Positions 51,501 to 61,334 of a DNA stretch of 64,000 nucleotides are shown here, piece after piece. The stretch spans positions 54,103 through 118,102 of the forward strand of contig NZ_JACJQG010000020.1 in the NCBI RefSeq assembly GCF_014696435.1. The letters are read 5' to 3'. The position numbers and the translations under genes were made by a program. The notes under the pieces are model-generated. The model searched no databases and was not told the origin of the DNA. It saw only the letters and a program-made list of their open reading frames with translations. This DNA is from Calothrix anomala FACHB-343 (GTDB taxonomy: Bacteria > Cyanobacteriota > Cyanobacteriia > Cyanobacteriales > Nostocaceae). Position 1 is the first letter of the stretch. Every line of letters starts with the position of its first letter.

Positions 51501-53399
51501 ATGTTTCTGAGAAATACTGCAGTTGCGATCGCCTCGCTGTTAACTTTATCAAATCCCATCACTCTGGCTTTTTCTGATACCCAGAAATATTGGGCAGAAG
51601 CTTGTATTCAACAGTTAGCAGCACGAAAATTAATTACAGGCTACCCGGATGGTAGTTTTCGTCCCAATTCAACAGTAACACGCGCCGAAGCAGCTGTGTT
51701 ACTGTTGAATGCTTTTGGGGATGCGCCTATCAAGCGCAGTGCGATAAAATTTACAGATGTGCCTGAGAATTATTGGGCGAATAAAGCAATTACTACTGCT
51801 TATCAAAAAGGATTCTTTTCTGGTTATCCAGGGGGAGTATTCCAACCAAACCAGCCAATTCCTCGCGCCCAAATTATCGGTGTGGTTGCTGGGGCGAAAA
51901 ATTATAGCCCTCTACCTAACCCAGCGCAGATATTACCACAGTATTTTGAGGATGCGGCACAAATTCCTAACTATGCCCAAAGTGCGATCGCATCCGCTAC
52001 AATCAACAGCATTGTCGTCAACTATCCCCAAGTCAAACAGCTAAAACCCCAGCAAAGCGCTACCAGAGGCGAAGTAGCTGCTTTGATGTGTCGGGCGTTA
52101 AATATCTACACTGTACCCCCACAATATATAGCTGGTGTGGAAGTCCAACCGCAAGAAGTCCGCCCTTTACCGGGAAAACTCGATAATATCCCTACTTTTA
52201 ATAGTAATAGTCCGGAGTTAGTAACTACTGAAGGAATTTTACTCTCTACCTTCCCCCCAGATAACAAACAATCTCCAGCAGCACACCTGAATTATCCCTT
52301 TTCTGGGAGATTTGATGTATTTGCCCATCATATAGTCAGGGCGGAAACCCCATCCCAAAACCGCACTGTTTACCAAGGAATCATCGTCCACAATCCGGGG
52401 AATGAACCTGTGACATTGCAAGTATTACAAGCCGCCAGTTATTTATCTACAGAAGCACCGTTTATTGCTTTACCGGATATGGTAGACAACTCCCAAAGTA
52501 CAGTTTACGCTGGCCCTGGTAGCAGGACAATGAACGATGTACTACGGGGAATTAGACAGAGTAATTTTCCCGAAAAGCTGGTAATTGAACCAGGAAAAAC
52601 CCAAATATTAGCGAATTTACCCATCCCTGTACAGGCTCCCTCTTCTAATGGTCGCACAACAATGATGCGATTAGCGAGCGATCGCCCAATTTATCTGGCA
52701 AACTTAGCTAAAAATAGCTCTACACCTCCCACTGTGGCTGAATGGCAAAGGCTTTTAGATACAGGTAGTTTAGCAGGAAAACGCGACCCCATCCCCACCC
52801 CTCTCGACCCACCCAGAGAACCGACAGTATTTAGCCGCGTCGCTGGTGTCTCCCAAGGGGCGCAATGGCAAGCTAATCTAACAGATAATCCTAATGTGTC
52901 CGAGTTAACCATACCCCAACCCGGAAAAGCCTTTGCTTATCCTTTGGGCACTGTGCATTTAATCACTCTTAGCACCGGACAAATACAGAGTGCGCCAATG
53001 CTGAAACGCTATCCTGATACCGCGTATTTTGCTCATAGTAACTATGGTGTTGAGTACAATTTGACTTTGCCGTTACGTAATCCTAGTAATCAAAGTCAGA
53101 TAGTTACTGTATCAATACATACACCTTTAAAAGATGAAGGGGGAACCGATAGACTACTATTTTTAAAGCCAAGGGTGGAACAGATATTTTTTCGCGGTAC
53201 GGTGAGGGTGCGTTACACCGATGATAATGGTGGGGAAAAGACGCGCTATGTACATTTAGTACAACGTCGGGGACAAATGGGTGAACCTTTGGTGAAGTTG
53301 AAGATGTTAGCGGGAGAGAAGCGACAAGTACAGGTAGATTTTTTGTATCCTCCTGATTCTACGCCGCCGCAGGTGGTGACGGTGAGGACGGAGAGGTAA
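51501..53399 (+). CDS. SLH-domain exported protein with DUF3370 region
   Basis: 632 residues. The signal peptide is at about 1-24. Three S-layer homology repeats lie at about 25-210 (FSDTQKYWAEACI, GYPDGSFRPNSTVTRAEAA, VPENYWANKAI, GYPGGVFQPNQPIPRAQ). A ~400-residue C-terminal region resembles the cyanobacterial DUF3370 family. SLH repeats bind peptidoglycan-linked polymers and anchor proteins in the envelope. The gene lies 61 bp after the PEP-CTERM gene. It is presumed structural; the enzymatic role is unknown. Confidence 0.83.
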   Translation: MFLRNTAVAIASLLTLSNPITLAFSDTQKYWAEACIQQLAARKLITGYPDGSFRPNSTVTRAEAAVLLLNAFGDAPIKRSAIKFTDVPENYWANKAITTAYQKGFFSGYPGGVFQPNQPIPRAQIIGVVAGAKNYSPLPNPAQILPQYFEDAAQIPNYAQSAIASATINSIVVNYPQVKQLKPQQSATRGEVAALMCRALNIYTVPPQYIAGVEVQPQEVRPLPGKLDNIPTFNSNSPELVTTEGILLSTFPPDNKQSPAAHLNYPFSGRFDVFAHHIVRAETPSQNRTVYQGIIVHNPGNEPVTLQVLQAASYLSTEAPFIALPDMVDNSQSTVYAGPGSRTMNDVLRGIRQSNFPEKLVIEPGKTQILANLPIPVQAPSSNGRTTMMRLASDRPIYLANLAKNSSTPPTVAEWQRLLDTGSLAGKRDPIPTPLDPPREPTVFSRVAGVSQGAQWQANLTDNPNVSELTIPQPGKAFAYPLGTVHLITLSTGQIQSAPMLKRYPDTAYFAHSNYGVEYNLTLPLRNPSNQSQIVTVSIHTPLKDEGGTDRLLFLKPRVEQIFFRGTVRVRYTDDNGGEKTRYVHLVQRRGQMGEPLVKLKMLAGEKRQVQVDFLYPPDSTPPQVVTVRTER

Positions 53400-53512
53400 A
53401 TGTCTCACGCAAAGGCGCATAGACACGAAGTGGCTTCCCGCAGGGTAGGCGCAAAGGTTTTTTAGTTAGAGTTAAAAAAGGTGGCTTTTGAGAGGGAGTA
53501 AGTTGCAAGTAT

Positions 53513-54052
53513 ATGTCTCCTCAAGAATATCTGGAATGGGAAGTACGTCAAGAAATTAAATACGAATATATTGATGGTGAAGTTTTCGCCATGACTGGGG
53601 GTACTCTTCCCCATAATGATATTGCTTTAAACTTGGCTTCAGCGTTAAAAAACCATCTGCGGGGAAGTAGCTGTATTCCCTTTATGGCTGCTGCAAAAGT
53701 AGCTGTGTCAGAGAATACCTTTCATTATCCTGATGTTGTAGTGAGTTGCGATGAACGAGATAAACAAGCGATTCAATTTATCCAGTATCCTTGTTTAATT
53801 GTGGAAGTTCTTTCCCCAAGTACGGAAGCTTACGACAGAGGTGCTAAATTTACGCGGTATCGCCGAATTGAAACTTTGCAAGAATATGTGCTGATTGATG
53901 CTGAAAAAATTGGTGTAGATTGTTTTCGCTTAAATGATAGAGGACTTTGGGAGTTACATCCTTATGAAGCAGGGGATGAAGTTCAGTTAACCAGCGTTGA
54001 TTTTCGCTTTCCCATAGCTTTGCTGTATGAGAACGTGCAAATTCCTACGTAG
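53513..54052 (+). CDS. Uma2-family PD-(D/E)XK nuclease-like protein
   Basis: 179 residues. Uma2/DUF820 fold: YEYIDGEVFAMTGGT, then YPDVVVSCDE and LIVEVLSPSTE, which give the D...ExV nuclease core, and a C-terminal half with LQEYVLIDAEKI. These proteins are extremely numerous in cyanobacteria, their cellular role is not settled, and they may be remnants of selfish elements. It is preceded by a short repeat-like spacer (53400-53510). No transposase is adjacent. Confidence 0.85.
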   Translation: MSPQEYLEWEVRQEIKYEYIDGEVFAMTGGTLPHNDIALNLASALKNHLRGSSCIPFMAAAKVAVSENTFHYPDVVVSCDERDKQAIQFIQYPCLIVEVLSPSTEAYDRGAKFTRYRRIETLQEYVLIDAEKIGVDCFRLNDRGLWELHPYEAGDEVQLTSVDFRFPIALLYENVQIPT

Positions 54053-54173
54053 GGTTTTTGAAATTGTAGCAGGTGCGGTGGGAAGAAAGAGCGATCGCTT
54101 GGATGTGGCAATAAAGTAGTGCAATCGCTCTTTGGTTTCGGTTAAAATTGCCACAATGTAAATATGCAAATCA

Positions 54174-54647
54174 ATGGCTGAAACTGGCAGAATCAGGGTT
54201 GCAAAAGATAAAGCTGAGTTAGTCAAAGCTTTAACATCCTCCGACGGGGAAACAGGGCCTTTTCAAACTTTTGCTGATGTAATTGTGTTTGCAGCCGCTT
54301 TGGGTATTAAGCATAAAAAGCGTGTTTCTTTGGGGGAGATTTCCAAAAGGGAACCTTCACCAATTCGGCTAGAATCTTTTGCTTCGGTGGGAAATGATGT
54401 GGTAATTAAGTTACTGGGAATTGCTGAAACCCAGGACATTAATATTTTATCTACTTATGAAGAAGAATATGAAACTCAACGCAATCATATTTTTGAAGAG
54501 TATGCTAATGGTGGGCTAGAAATCTTACAAAATGAATTGCGTGGCGCTGTAGATTATTCTGAGCGCATTTTATTATTTCTCAGTTATGAACGCATCAATA
54601 AACAGGAACAAGAAGAAGAATTTGATTTAAGCAAATTCCTCTCTTGA
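54174..54647 (+). CDS. DNA phosphorothioation-associated protein 4
   Basis: 157 residues. It resembles the small family of 'dnd system-associated protein 4', with phrases such as FADVIVFAAALGIKHKKRV and a C-terminal acidic tail (EQEEEFDLSKFLS). The function is unknown; relatives are found only beside dnd genes, which fits this location. It is convergent with the DGQHR gene (34 bp between). The identification is from memory of the family pattern, so moderate confidence. Confidence 0.7.
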   Translation: MAETGRIRVAKDKAELVKALTSSDGETGPFQTFADVIVFAAALGIKHKKRVSLGEISKREPSPIRLESFASVGNDVVIKLLGIAETQDINILSTYEEEYETQRNHIFEEYANGGLEILQNELRGAVDYSERILLFLSYERINKQEQEEEFDLSKFLS

Positions 54648-54681
54648 TTTTTAATTCCTAACATTTTTTTAACGCTAATTC

Positions 54682-56280
54682 TTATAAAATTGGTGGCAGT
54701 CCTACTGCTTGAGGTTCAACAAACTTACCATCAAAGCTGATAGTTTGGTTTTCGATAGTTCTAGCATCAGCTAGCGCCTTACGAAGTTCAGCAGATTCCA
54801 TGCGATCCTTAATTCCACCTAAGATATAAATTAGTAACTTCGCCGCTAAATCTCGCCCTGCAACTTGTATGCGCTTTTTATTGGGATCGTATAAAACGCC
54901 ATACCAAAGAGATTGTGGATACTCCATACCACTAAAGCCACCTTGCTGATCGAATTTGCGTAATTTCTTAAAAATATCTGTCAGGGAAAAACCTTTTTTA
55001 AAAACCAAGATTCCCAAAGCTTGAGCTAATGCCACTTGAGCAATAGGGCGGAAAAGCATATTTCCTTCCCCTCCATCTTTTTCAAAACTGAAGCGTCGTA
55101 ATTGCGGTGTATCTTCATGTTCCAGAATTTTATAACTGGGAAGGCTGGCTAAAGCATCAAATAGTTTTCTAAATTCATTAATTCCTTCTTCAATTTCATT
55201 ATCTTCTGGGCGCATAGGAATTAAACCTTTTTCTACAGGTTTCCAATGAGGAAATTTTTGCCCTAAATATCTCTCTGACATATCTTGAATAGCTTGCAAA
55301 GTTGTTAACACTGTGGAATTTGCTGCAACTGTTGCACTATTCCAATTAACACGAGGTTTGCGTTCTGGCTGTTGTGCTAAAAGCGGATGATTTGTGGCAA
55401 TTTTTCGGGCGACAATTGCAAAACCATCATCTTCATTTAACTGTACTAATTGACCTTTAGTTAAAGGTGCAGCCATTAGGTTAACATGGACAAAAATCGA
55501 TCTCACTCTGCGTCTGGCTTGAGTGCGAGTTTCTCCAGACGCAACCGCACAAATAAATTCGATCCCAATTTTTTCTTTAGATAAGCTTTGTAAATAAGCA
55601 GGATCTACTTGATATTGCTCAATCAAATCATCTATTTTAATGAAACTATCATCAGCAATTTTATCTTTTTTATAACGCTGAAGTTTTCCTGTTTTAATTA
55701 ACTCCATTAAACCTTGTACACCCATCAATCGATGTTGACCATCTAATGCATAAATAGTGACATCATCTTCAGAAATATTCAGTAAACCTACTTTACCGTC
55801 TTTATCCAAAGGCGTAAAATCGGTAGTTGATTTAGTTGCGATTCCCTCACTATTCCACTCAGCAGCTTTGGGATCGTCCACCCAAGATTGATTAATTACC
55901 ACCAATACCGGGGGAAACTTATGATTTTTTCTTGCTGATAAATACTGTACCAAAGGTGCTTGACGAGACCAATCTAAGGGGCGTTGCTGAATTTCATCAA
56001 TACTATCTGCGTCAATTTCGATGTTATCAGTTTCAGAATTATACTTATTCTGAAACAGAGGTAAACCAGAAGCGAAGTGAACCCTACCTGCGAACCATTC
56101 CAGACTGACAGAACCAACATAAGCTTCCGTTCCACCCATCTCGGTTTTCTGTACTAAAATCCGATCCTTTTTCTCCAAAAACTTCTCTAAAAGTAAAGCA
56201 AGTACCTGTTTATCCTTGGTTTCCCGTTCTTGGTATTCTCTAGCGATGTCAGCAGTTGGATCGGATTTACTGTCTTTCAT
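54682..56280 (-). CDS. DndB-like DGQHR-domain protein
   Basis: 532 residues. The DGQHR motif is exact at 180-184 (ALDGQHRLMG), followed by an FVHVNLMAAPLTKGQLVQLNEDD segment typical of the domain. The protein is longer than classical DndB (about 365 residues), so it is called DndB-like. In other bacteria DndB represses dnd transcription and limits modification. It is divergent from dndC with a shared 163-bp intergenic region that contains an 18-bp perfect palindrome (56346-56363). The DNA-binding site is unproven. Confidence 0.82.
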   Translation of the reverse strand: MKDSKSDPTADIAREYQERETKDKQVLALLLEKFLEKKDRILVQKTEMGGTEAYVGSVSLEWFAGRVHFASGLPLFQNKYNSETDNIEIDADSIDEIQQRPLDWSRQAPLVQYLSARKNHKFPPVLVVINQSWVDDPKAAEWNSEGIATKSTTDFTPLDKDGKVGLLNISEDDVTIYALDGQHRLMGVQGLMELIKTGKLQRYKKDKIADDSFIKIDDLIEQYQVDPAYLQSLSKEKIGIEFICAVASGETRTQARRRVRSIFVHVNLMAAPLTKGQLVQLNEDDGFAIVARKIATNHPLLAQQPERKPRVNWNSATVAANSTVLTTLQAIQDMSERYLGQKFPHWKPVEKGLIPMRPEDNEIEEGINEFRKLFDALASLPSYKILEHEDTPQLRRFSFEKDGGEGNMLFRPIAQVALAQALGILVFKKGFSLTDIFKKLRKFDQQGGFSGMEYPQSLWYGVLYDPNKKRIQVAGRDLAAKLLIYILGGIKDRMESAELRKALADARTIENQTISFDGKFVEPQAVGLPPIL

Positions 56281-56345
56281 GTTAATTTTAAAAAATTGCA
56301 GAATTTGCTACCAACTAATTTTCTATGAAATTCAGTTAATATATA

Positions 56346-56363
56346 AAAGTTTTTAAAAACTTT
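56346..56363. promoter_or_regulatory. 18-bp perfect palindrome in the dndB-dndC intergenic region
   Basis: AAAGTTTTT followed directly by AAAAACTTT, between the divergent starts at 56280 and 56444. Its position suits an operator controlling one or both genes, possibly bound by the DGQHR protein or another repressor (inference). AT-rich palindromes also arise by chance. Confidence 0.45.
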
Positions 56364-56443
56364 ACGCTTTACAATACAAGGGTTGCTCTTGCAGTACAGA
56401 TAACAGGGGTGACTAAAACCCATGTCTAGATAGGAAAGGAGCT

Positions 56444-58090
56444 ATGGCTACAGCACAACAGCCAGAAAATAAAAGCCAGCGATCGCGTACCGTTGCAGAT
56501 TTAGTAGAAGACATAGAGAATCTTACCAAAGAAATCCAAGATTTATATTGCTCAGATCAAATACCTTGGGTGCTAGGAGTCTCTTGGGGGAAAGATTCTA
56601 GTACAACGCTACAGTTAGTCTGGAATGCGATCGCTCTTCTTCCCCAAGAAAAACGAACTAAAAAAATCCATGTAATTACTACAGATACTCAGGTAGAAAA
56701 TCCTATCGTCTCTGCTTGGGTACGCAAATGTTTACAACAGCTAAAGTCTGCAGCACAAGCACAAGGAATGCCCGTAGAACCGCATTTGCTGCAACCAGTT
56801 GTTCAAGACACATTTTGGGTCAACCTGATTGGTAAAGGTTACCCAGCACCGCGTAATCAATTCCGTTGGTGTACCCAAAGATTGAAAATTAATCCAGCCA
56901 ACCACTTTATCCGTGAGATGGTGCGTGCCAACGGTGAAACTATCGTAGTTTTGGGTACTCGCAAAGCCGAAAGCACAAAACGTGCAGCGACAATGGAAAA
57001 GCATCAAATGGGCAGAATACGCGATCGCCTCAGCCCCAATGCCAGTTTACCTAACTCTGTAATTTATACGCCCATTGAAGACTGGAGTAATAATGATGTC
57101 TGGATTTATCTCAATCAATATGACAATCCTTGGGGAAACAGCAATAAAGAATTATTTAGCATGTATCGCGGGGCGACAGCAGATAACGAATGTCCCCTTG
57201 TAGTTGATACTTCCACACCTAGTTGTGGTGATTCTCGCTTTGGTTGTTGGGTTTGTACCTTAGTAAATCAGGATAAATCAATGGAGGCGATGATCCAAAA
57301 TGATGAAGAAAAAGAATGGATGCAGCCTTTATTAGATATTCGCAATGAATTAGATATTAAAGACGATCGCGAGAAAAGAGACTTTCGCCGCATTTGGGGT
57401 GAAGTGCAATTATTTGAGCGCAATAAAGATGGGGACATTTCTGTAGAACCAATACCTGGCCCATATACTAAATATTGGCGTGAATATTGGCTAAGGAAAT
57501 TATTAGCAGCGCAAACTCAAATCCGCCGCACAGCACCAGAAAATATGCGCGATATAACTTTAATTACTGTTGAAGAAATGAGCGAGATTCGCCGCATTTG
57601 GCTAGAAGAAAAACACGAATTTGATGATAGTTTACCCCGTATTTATCAAGAAGAAACAGGTGAAATTTTCCGCGATCCTCGTCCTGGGGCTGATAATAGT
57701 TTACTGGGTAGTGATGAATGGGCGGTACTAGAAGAAATTTGTGCAGATGACGGTATGCACTTAGAATTGATGGCAAAATTATTGGATACAGAACGCCAGT
57801 TTCGTAAAATGGCGCGGCGTGTTGGGATATATGAAACGTTAGAAAAATGCTTTACAACCAGTTCCCGTTCTAAAGAAGAAGCAGTAAGAAATGCTCATTT
57901 AAAACGGGATTTGAAAACAGCAGTTGATCAAGGTGATGTGGCACGGGTTAAGCAGTTAACTTTAGGAGATTTTACATCAGCAAAAGCAACTGCGGAAGAA
58001 ACCAATGAATTACCCGCTAGTAAATCCAAAACTTGGGGAAATATGAAATTTAAAAACAAAGAAACAACGCCAGATAGTGATTCTCAATAA
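56444..58090 (+). CDS. dndC: DNA phosphorothioation system sulfurtransferase DndC
   Basis: 548 residues. ATP pyrophosphatase/PAPS reductase-like domain with the PP-loop SWGKDSS (46-52) and a cluster of cysteines suited to a 4Fe-4S centre (Cys250, Cys261, Cys268, Cys271) plus Cys143. DndC activates the DNA backbone and inserts sulfur delivered by a cysteine desulfurase (DndA or IscS). GAAAGGAG precedes the ATG. No DndA or DndE gene follows; the next gene is unrelated, so the missing functions must come from elsewhere. Confidence 0.9.
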   Translation: MATAQQPENKSQRSRTVADLVEDIENLTKEIQDLYCSDQIPWVLGVSWGKDSSTTLQLVWNAIALLPQEKRTKKIHVITTDTQVENPIVSAWVRKCLQQLKSAAQAQGMPVEPHLLQPVVQDTFWVNLIGKGYPAPRNQFRWCTQRLKINPANHFIREMVRANGETIVVLGTRKAESTKRAATMEKHQMGRIRDRLSPNASLPNSVIYTPIEDWSNNDVWIYLNQYDNPWGNSNKELFSMYRGATADNECPLVVDTSTPSCGDSRFGCWVCTLVNQDKSMEAMIQNDEEKEWMQPLLDIRNELDIKDDREKRDFRRIWGEVQLFERNKDGDISVEPIPGPYTKYWREYWLRKLLAAQTQIRRTAPENMRDITLITVEEMSEIRRIWLEEKHEFDDSLPRIYQEETGEIFRDPRPGADNSLLGSDEWAVLEEICADDGMHLELMAKLLDTERQFRKMARRVGIYETLEKCFTTSSRSKEEAVRNAHLKRDLKTAVDQGDVARVKQLTLGDFTSAKATAEETNELPASKSKTWGNMKFKNKETTPDSDSQ

Positions 58091-58121
58091 AGAGTCAAGT
58101 CTTGATGGAGGGGGACAAACA

Positions 58122-58195
58122 ATTCAAAATTCAAAATTCAAAATTCAAAATTGTTTCTCTACCCCATGCCCAATGCCCAATGCCCAATGCCCCAT
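58122..58195. repeat. Mixed short repeats (AATTCAAA and CCCAATG)
   Basis: Four AATTCAAA-type units (58122-58152) are followed by CCCAATG heptamers (to about 58195) between dndC and the fusion gene. Confidence 0.85.
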
Positions 58196-58230
58196 TATCA
58201 TTTGAATAATACAGCCGACACGGGGAATCT

Positions 58231-60759
58231 ATGCTTGCATCTGGTGATACAGTGATTTGGCTACAAGAACGCACGCCTTTAGGAATTTTCTCACCTAAGG
58301 TGTTAGAGGCGATCGCACAAGCGATGGAGTTACAAGTTATACCTGAAGGTAAAACCTTAGTCACCGCAGATACTCCGCCAGAAGCACTTTACATCGTGCA
58401 AGACGGACATTTAGAGTGTGAAACTAGTAATCAAAATTACTCAGCTTTAGCCCGTGGTTTTCTTCCTGGTGAAGTTATTAACCTACAGGAATTACTCTTA
58501 GACGAATTCGCCCCATTCACAATTATTACCCTGAATGAATGTCATTTGTGGACAATCCCGGCTGATAAATTTCGCGGTTTAGCTAGTCAATATCCAGAGA
58601 TAAATCAAGCTTTTTCGCGCTTATTAGTGCAAGAATTAGCGGAAGTGACATCTGCTTTAAGCTACGAACAAGAACGGGCGATCGCATTACGTCCATATTT
58701 AGTCACCAAAGCACAACGGGGAATTGTCGGTACAAGCCGTTATGCTGTGCGCTTGCGGGAGCAAATTCGCGCTGCTGCGGGCGATCGCTTATCTGTAGAT
58801 ATCTTTGGCGAACCGGGTTTAGAAAAAGATAATATCGCCGCCTTAATTCATTTTAGTTCACCCCGACGCCGCGAACCGATTATTAAAATTAATTGCAGCA
58901 TTCTCCAAACTAGTGGTGTAGATTTATTTGGTCGTGCTGGTGGTAAACCTGGACTTTTAGAATTGTTGGGGGAAGGTAGTTTAATTCTCAATAATATTCA
59001 AGAATTACCCCCAGAATTATTACCAGCTGTCGCCCAATTACTGCAAACAAATACATATAATCCGGTGAGTCGTCCGGGAGAACCAAAAGCCGAACCCCGT
59101 ACCAGTAAAGTTAAGATTTTAATTGTCTCCGAAAAAGCCCAATCAATCATCGAACGTCAAGTAGGTCATGTCATTAAAGTCCCACCGTTGCGGGTACGTA
59201 AAGCCGATATTAAAGCGCAAGTAGAATATTACACCAGCCTCTACAGTCGGGCGCGAGGTTTAACTAAACCCCATGTCACCCCAGAAGCGTTACGCCGCTT
59301 GCAAGCTTACGATTTCCCCGGTAATCTCAAAGAATTAAAAAATTTAGTCGAAAGAGCGATCGTTCAAGTTGGCGAAGGGAAAGAATTAACAGAAGAAATA
59401 TTTTGGTCAGCAGAACCGAAGAAAAAGCAATTTCGCGTCAACTTGTTAAATATGTATCCAGGGTTGCGCAAGTTTTTACGCAGTGATTGGTGGCCAGATC
59501 GCATTAACTATGGTTTTACTGTTGCGGCGTTTGCTTTTTTGGTTGGTGTATTATTTATCGGGCCGCAAACACGCGATCGCAATTTCGGTTTAATCTTATT
59601 TTGGGCTTGGTGGTGGCCTGTCTTTCTCTTCCTCTTTCCCTTTTTAGGAAGGATTTGGTGTGCCGTATGTCCCTTCATGATCTACGGTGAAATTACGCAA
59701 AAACTATCACTCTGGTTGTTTCCCAGACAACTCAAACGCTGGCCGCGAGAACAAGCTGAAAAATGGGGTGGATGGTTTTTATTTGGGCTATTTACCTTAA
59801 TTTTTCTCTGGGAGGAACTCTGGGATTTAGAAAACACCGCTTATCTCTCCGCTTGCTTGCTACTCTTAATCACCGCCGGTGCAATGATTTGCTCTGCAAT
59901 ATTTGAACGGCGATTTTGGTGTCGCTATCTTTGTCCTATTGGCGGAATGAACGGTTTATTCGCCAAGCTATCAATGACAGAACTTAGAGCGCAACAAGGT
60001 ATTTGTTCGGCAACTTGTACCACTTATCAATGTTACAAAGGCGGGCCGCAAAAAGGCGAGGGAATGGAAACCGATGGTTGTCCTTTATACTCTCACCCCG
60101 CCCAATTGGAAGATAACAGAGATTGCGTATTATGCATGACTTGCTTAAAAGCCTGTCCCCATCGTTCCGTAGAATTTAACTTACGTCCCCCAGGAATTGA
60201 ACTTTGGACAACTCATGTACCGCGCAGTTACGAAGTTGCACTGTTATTTTTATTATTAGGTGGTATATATCTGCATCGCTTACCAGAAATACAAGCTTGG
60301 TTAGGGCTAAACTTTGATTTAACTGTTTTTTGGCAGCACACAGAATTATCTCTCATAACTTTACTCGTTCCTATTACAATTCCTTTAGCCGCTTATGGTT
60401 TAACCAAACTATTTAATTTTGGTCGCAAACCTAAGACATTTATTGAGTTAGCCTATGGCTATTTACCATTAGTATTAGGAGGTAACCTAGCCCATTATCT
60501 CCATTTAGGCTTGGCAGAAGGCGGACGGATTTTACCCATCACTGTTGCAACTTTTGGGTTAAATAACGAGCAATTACCGACATTAGTAGCCCATCCAGCA
60601 GTAATTGACTTTTTACAAGGTACAACCCTAATTTTTGCTGTGTTATTGTCGATACTGCTAACACAAAAAATAGCAAGACAACCAATAATCACCTTGATTT
60701 GGCAACACTTAGCGACTATTGCCTTAGCAGGTAGTATGTGGGTGATTATTGTTGCATAG
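58231..60759 (+). CDS. cNMP-binding / degenerate sigma54-type AAA / polyferredoxin membrane fusion
   Basis: 842 residues. A cyclic nucleotide-binding-like domain lies at about 10-120. A sigma54-activator-type AAA domain follows (about 160-390), but its Walker A reads GEPGLEKD instead of GExGTGKE, Walker B reads LILNN, and the GAFTGA loop is missing, so ATPase activity and sigma54 contact are unlikely. About nine membrane helices follow from residue 425, with NapH/NosR-like cysteine motifs CAVCPF, CRYLCP and ICSATCTTYQC and the classical CVLCMTCLKACP ferredoxin cluster. Cyanobacteria have no sigma54. The C-terminal half probably moves electrons across or along the membrane while the N-terminal half senses a ligand (inference). 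The electron donor and acceptor are unknown. Confidence 0.85.
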   Translation: MLASGDTVIWLQERTPLGIFSPKVLEAIAQAMELQVIPEGKTLVTADTPPEALYIVQDGHLECETSNQNYSALARGFLPGEVINLQELLLDEFAPFTIITLNECHLWTIPADKFRGLASQYPEINQAFSRLLVQELAEVTSALSYEQERAIALRPYLVTKAQRGIVGTSRYAVRLREQIRAAAGDRLSVDIFGEPGLEKDNIAALIHFSSPRRREPIIKINCSILQTSGVDLFGRAGGKPGLLELLGEGSLILNNIQELPPELLPAVAQLLQTNTYNPVSRPGEPKAEPRTSKVKILIVSEKAQSIIERQVGHVIKVPPLRVRKADIKAQVEYYTSLYSRARGLTKPHVTPEALRRLQAYDFPGNLKELKNLVERAIVQVGEGKELTEEIFWSAEPKKKQFRVNLLNMYPGLRKFLRSDWWPDRINYGFTVAAFAFLVGVLFIGPQTRDRNFGLILFWAWWWPVFLFLFPFLGRIWCAVCPFMIYGEITQKLSLWLFPRQLKRWPREQAEKWGGWFLFGLFTLIFLWEELWDLENTAYLSACLLLLITAGAMICSAIFERRFWCRYLCPIGGMNGLFAKLSMTELRAQQGICSATCTTYQCYKGGPQKGEGMETDGCPLYSHPAQLEDNRDCVLCMTCLKACPHRSVEFNLRPPGIELWTTHVPRSYEVALLFLLLGGIYLHRLPEIQAWLGLNFDLTVFWQHTELSLITLLVPITIPLAAYGLTKLFNFGRKPKTFIELAYGYLPLVLGGNLAHYLHLGLAEGGRILPITVATFGLNNEQLPTLVAHPAVIDFLQGTTLIFAVLLSILLTQKIARQPIITLIWQHLATIALAGSMWVIIVA

Positions 60760-61334
60760 TTTGTTGCTAAATTCCTTAAGCAATAACCTGAATTTTGTAT
60801 TTACATCTAAAGACTGATAAAAGAAAGCGTGTTTTACATCTAAAGATTGATAAATTATCACCACATAACAGCTAATGTAAAACTACATGATGGAAATAAA
60901 AGCTTCATCACAATAAAGTTGTTTGCTTGTTGCCCGTGGTCTAATTAAAAGCGTGTGTCATGTGTGGGGAGACAGAATATCAGCTAAGTGCATTTACCAG
61001 CTATAAGTAAGCTTGGCTAATATGTAATAATAAATAGCCTAAACTTACAAATGTTAAGTAAAGGACAAAGCAAAATTAACCCTTGGATTGAAATAAAATT
61101 CAACCCAAGGGTTAATTTTATAAATTATTGAATATGGGCATGGGGCATAGGGCATTGGTAAATAAATTCTCAACCAATAACAAATGACCAATGACGCTTA
61201 TACAGACGCGATGAATCGCGTCTCTTACAAACGACTAATGACTATTAACAAACCTAACCCATAGATGGATGAGTAAATCATAAATAATTGATATTGTATT
61301 AATGAAAAATAGGTAATAAATAGCAAATAGATTT
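60760..61334. other. Intergenic region with terminator and repeats
   Basis: 575 bp. Two ACATCTAAAGA(C/T)TGATA copies (about 60803 and 60838), a strong hairpin (61072-61119), then heptamer and GACGCGAT palindromic repeats (61133-61230). No gene. Confidence 0.5.
61072..61125. terminator. Strong inverted repeat, probable terminator
   Basis: 15-bp perfect arms AAAATTAACCCTTGG (61072-61086) and complement (61105-61119), flanked by A and T runs, so it could terminate in either direction. It lies 310 bp after the fusion gene stop. Confidence 0.6.

Noticed and set aside
53513-54052. Uma2 gene as part of the dnd system
   Set aside because: Uma2 genes are scattered in huge numbers in cyanobacteria, so adjacency alone is weak evidence.
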